A stretch of 5,812 nt of DNA, from contig CATITW010000160.1 in NCBI GenBank assembly GCA_949547975.1, positions 1 through 5,812 of the forward strand. Direction: 5' to 3'. The notes below the pieces were generated by a model, which was not told where the DNA came from, ran no database searches, and worked only from the letters and a program-made list of their open reading frames with translations. Both the position numbers and the translations under genes were made by a program. Positions 5,575 to 5,812 of this stretch are shown here, piece after piece. Within the stretch, counting starts at the first letter, position 1. Every line of letters starts with the position of its first letter. The stretch is from Cryomorphaceae bacterium. Lineage in GTDB: Bacteria > Bacteroidota > Bacteroidia > Flavobacteriales > Schleiferiaceae.

Positions 5575-5812
5575 AAATTATCACCATAGGCGACGAGATT
5601 TTGATCGGTCAGATCGTCGATACCAATAGCGCTTGGCTGGGCCAAGTTTTAGGCGAGGAGGGGATCGAGGTTACCCGCATCAACAGCATAGCAGATACTT
5701 CCGGGGCCATCGTGAATGCTTTGGAGGGGTTGTACCCCGAAACAGAATTGGTCTTAATGACGGGAGGATTAGGTCCCACAAAAGACGACCTCACCAAGCA
5801 AACGCTTGCCCG
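5565..5812 (+). CDS. cinA: CinA family protein, N-terminal part (3' end outside the window)
   Basis: Eighty-two codons plus two bases are visible, starting at GTG 5565. No in-frame ATG exists upstream before the TAG at 5526-5528, and the GTG start gives the exact family N-terminus, (M)KAEIITIGDEILIGQ (1-16). This is followed by VDTNSAWLG (18-26), a short helix, and LMTGGLGPTKDDLTK (64-78), the MoCF/MogA-like (COG1058) domain that in CinA acts on ADP-ribose or pyridine-nucleotide pyrophosphates. Full-length CinA usually adds a C-terminal nicotinamide-mononucleotide deamidase domain (PncC), which would lie beyond the window. The protein is cytoplasmic; roles include NMN recycling, and it is induced with competence in some Gram-positive bacteria. 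It is divergent from the phosphorylase gene, with 43 bp between start codons. A -7-like TATCTTTA (5531-5538) precedes it without a matching -33. Confidence 0.93.
   Translation, partial: MKAEIITIGDEILIGQIVDTNSAWLGQVLGEEGIEVTRINSIADTSGAIVNALEGLYPETELVLMTGGLGPTKDDLTKQTLA

Noticed and set aside
5609..5797. Minus-strand open frame of 62 codons at the right edge
   Set aside because: It is antisense to the N-terminal domain of cinA, which matches its family residue by residue.

Overview
The window looks like chromosomal DNA from a member of the Bacteroidota, probably Flavobacteriia-like with a moderate GC content. Several things suggest this. The genes have A-rich leaders without clear Shine-Dalgarno sequences. 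There is a small exported DUF3575-type beta-barrel protein ending in Phe. The AraC regulator resembles the type found beside aldehyde dehydrogenases in this phylum, and a few promoter-like sites resemble the Bacteroidota -33/-7 consensus (TTG ... TAnnTTTG). The species cannot be named from the sequence. There is no sign of an insertion sequence, phage, CRISPR array, tRNA or rRNA.

Layout, left to right: (1) the C-terminal end of a MutT/NUDIX-like hydrolase on the plus strand (to 89); (2) a strong rho-independent terminator (175-216) that serves a minus-strand gene for a predicted outer-membrane beta-barrel protein (266-802); (3) a 235-bp divergent intergenic region with a short hairpin; (4) a plus-strand gene for an exported CIA30-domain protein (1038-1583), ending 11 bp from the end of (5) a minus-strand AraC-family regulator (1595-2521); (6) a 174-bp divergent control region holding two 9-bp direct repeats exactly 21 bp apart; (7) an NAD-type aldehyde dehydrogenase (2696-4204); (8) a strong terminator (4243-4275); (9) a small DUF779 protein (4315-4692); (10) a convergent nucleoside phosphorylase (4694-5521, minus), only 1 bp away; (11) the 5' part of cinA (5565 to the window end), starting with GTG and divergent from the phosphorylase across 43 bp.

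The most coherent functional unit is regulator / aldehyde dehydrogenase / DUF779 (1595-4692). The AraC protein probably binds the paired direct repeats and switches on the divergent dehydrogenase in response to an aldehyde or its parent alcohol. The DUF779 protein, with a conserved-looking His/Cys motif, follows as its usual genomic companion. This gene trio is a recurrent arrangement, but the role of DUF779 is not established to my knowledge, and the terminator between the enzyme and its partner is unusual. It is the best candidate here for an incompletely described system. The remaining genes (NUDIX, nucleoside phosphorylase, CinA) are housekeeping nucleotide/cofactor salvage and sanitation functions.
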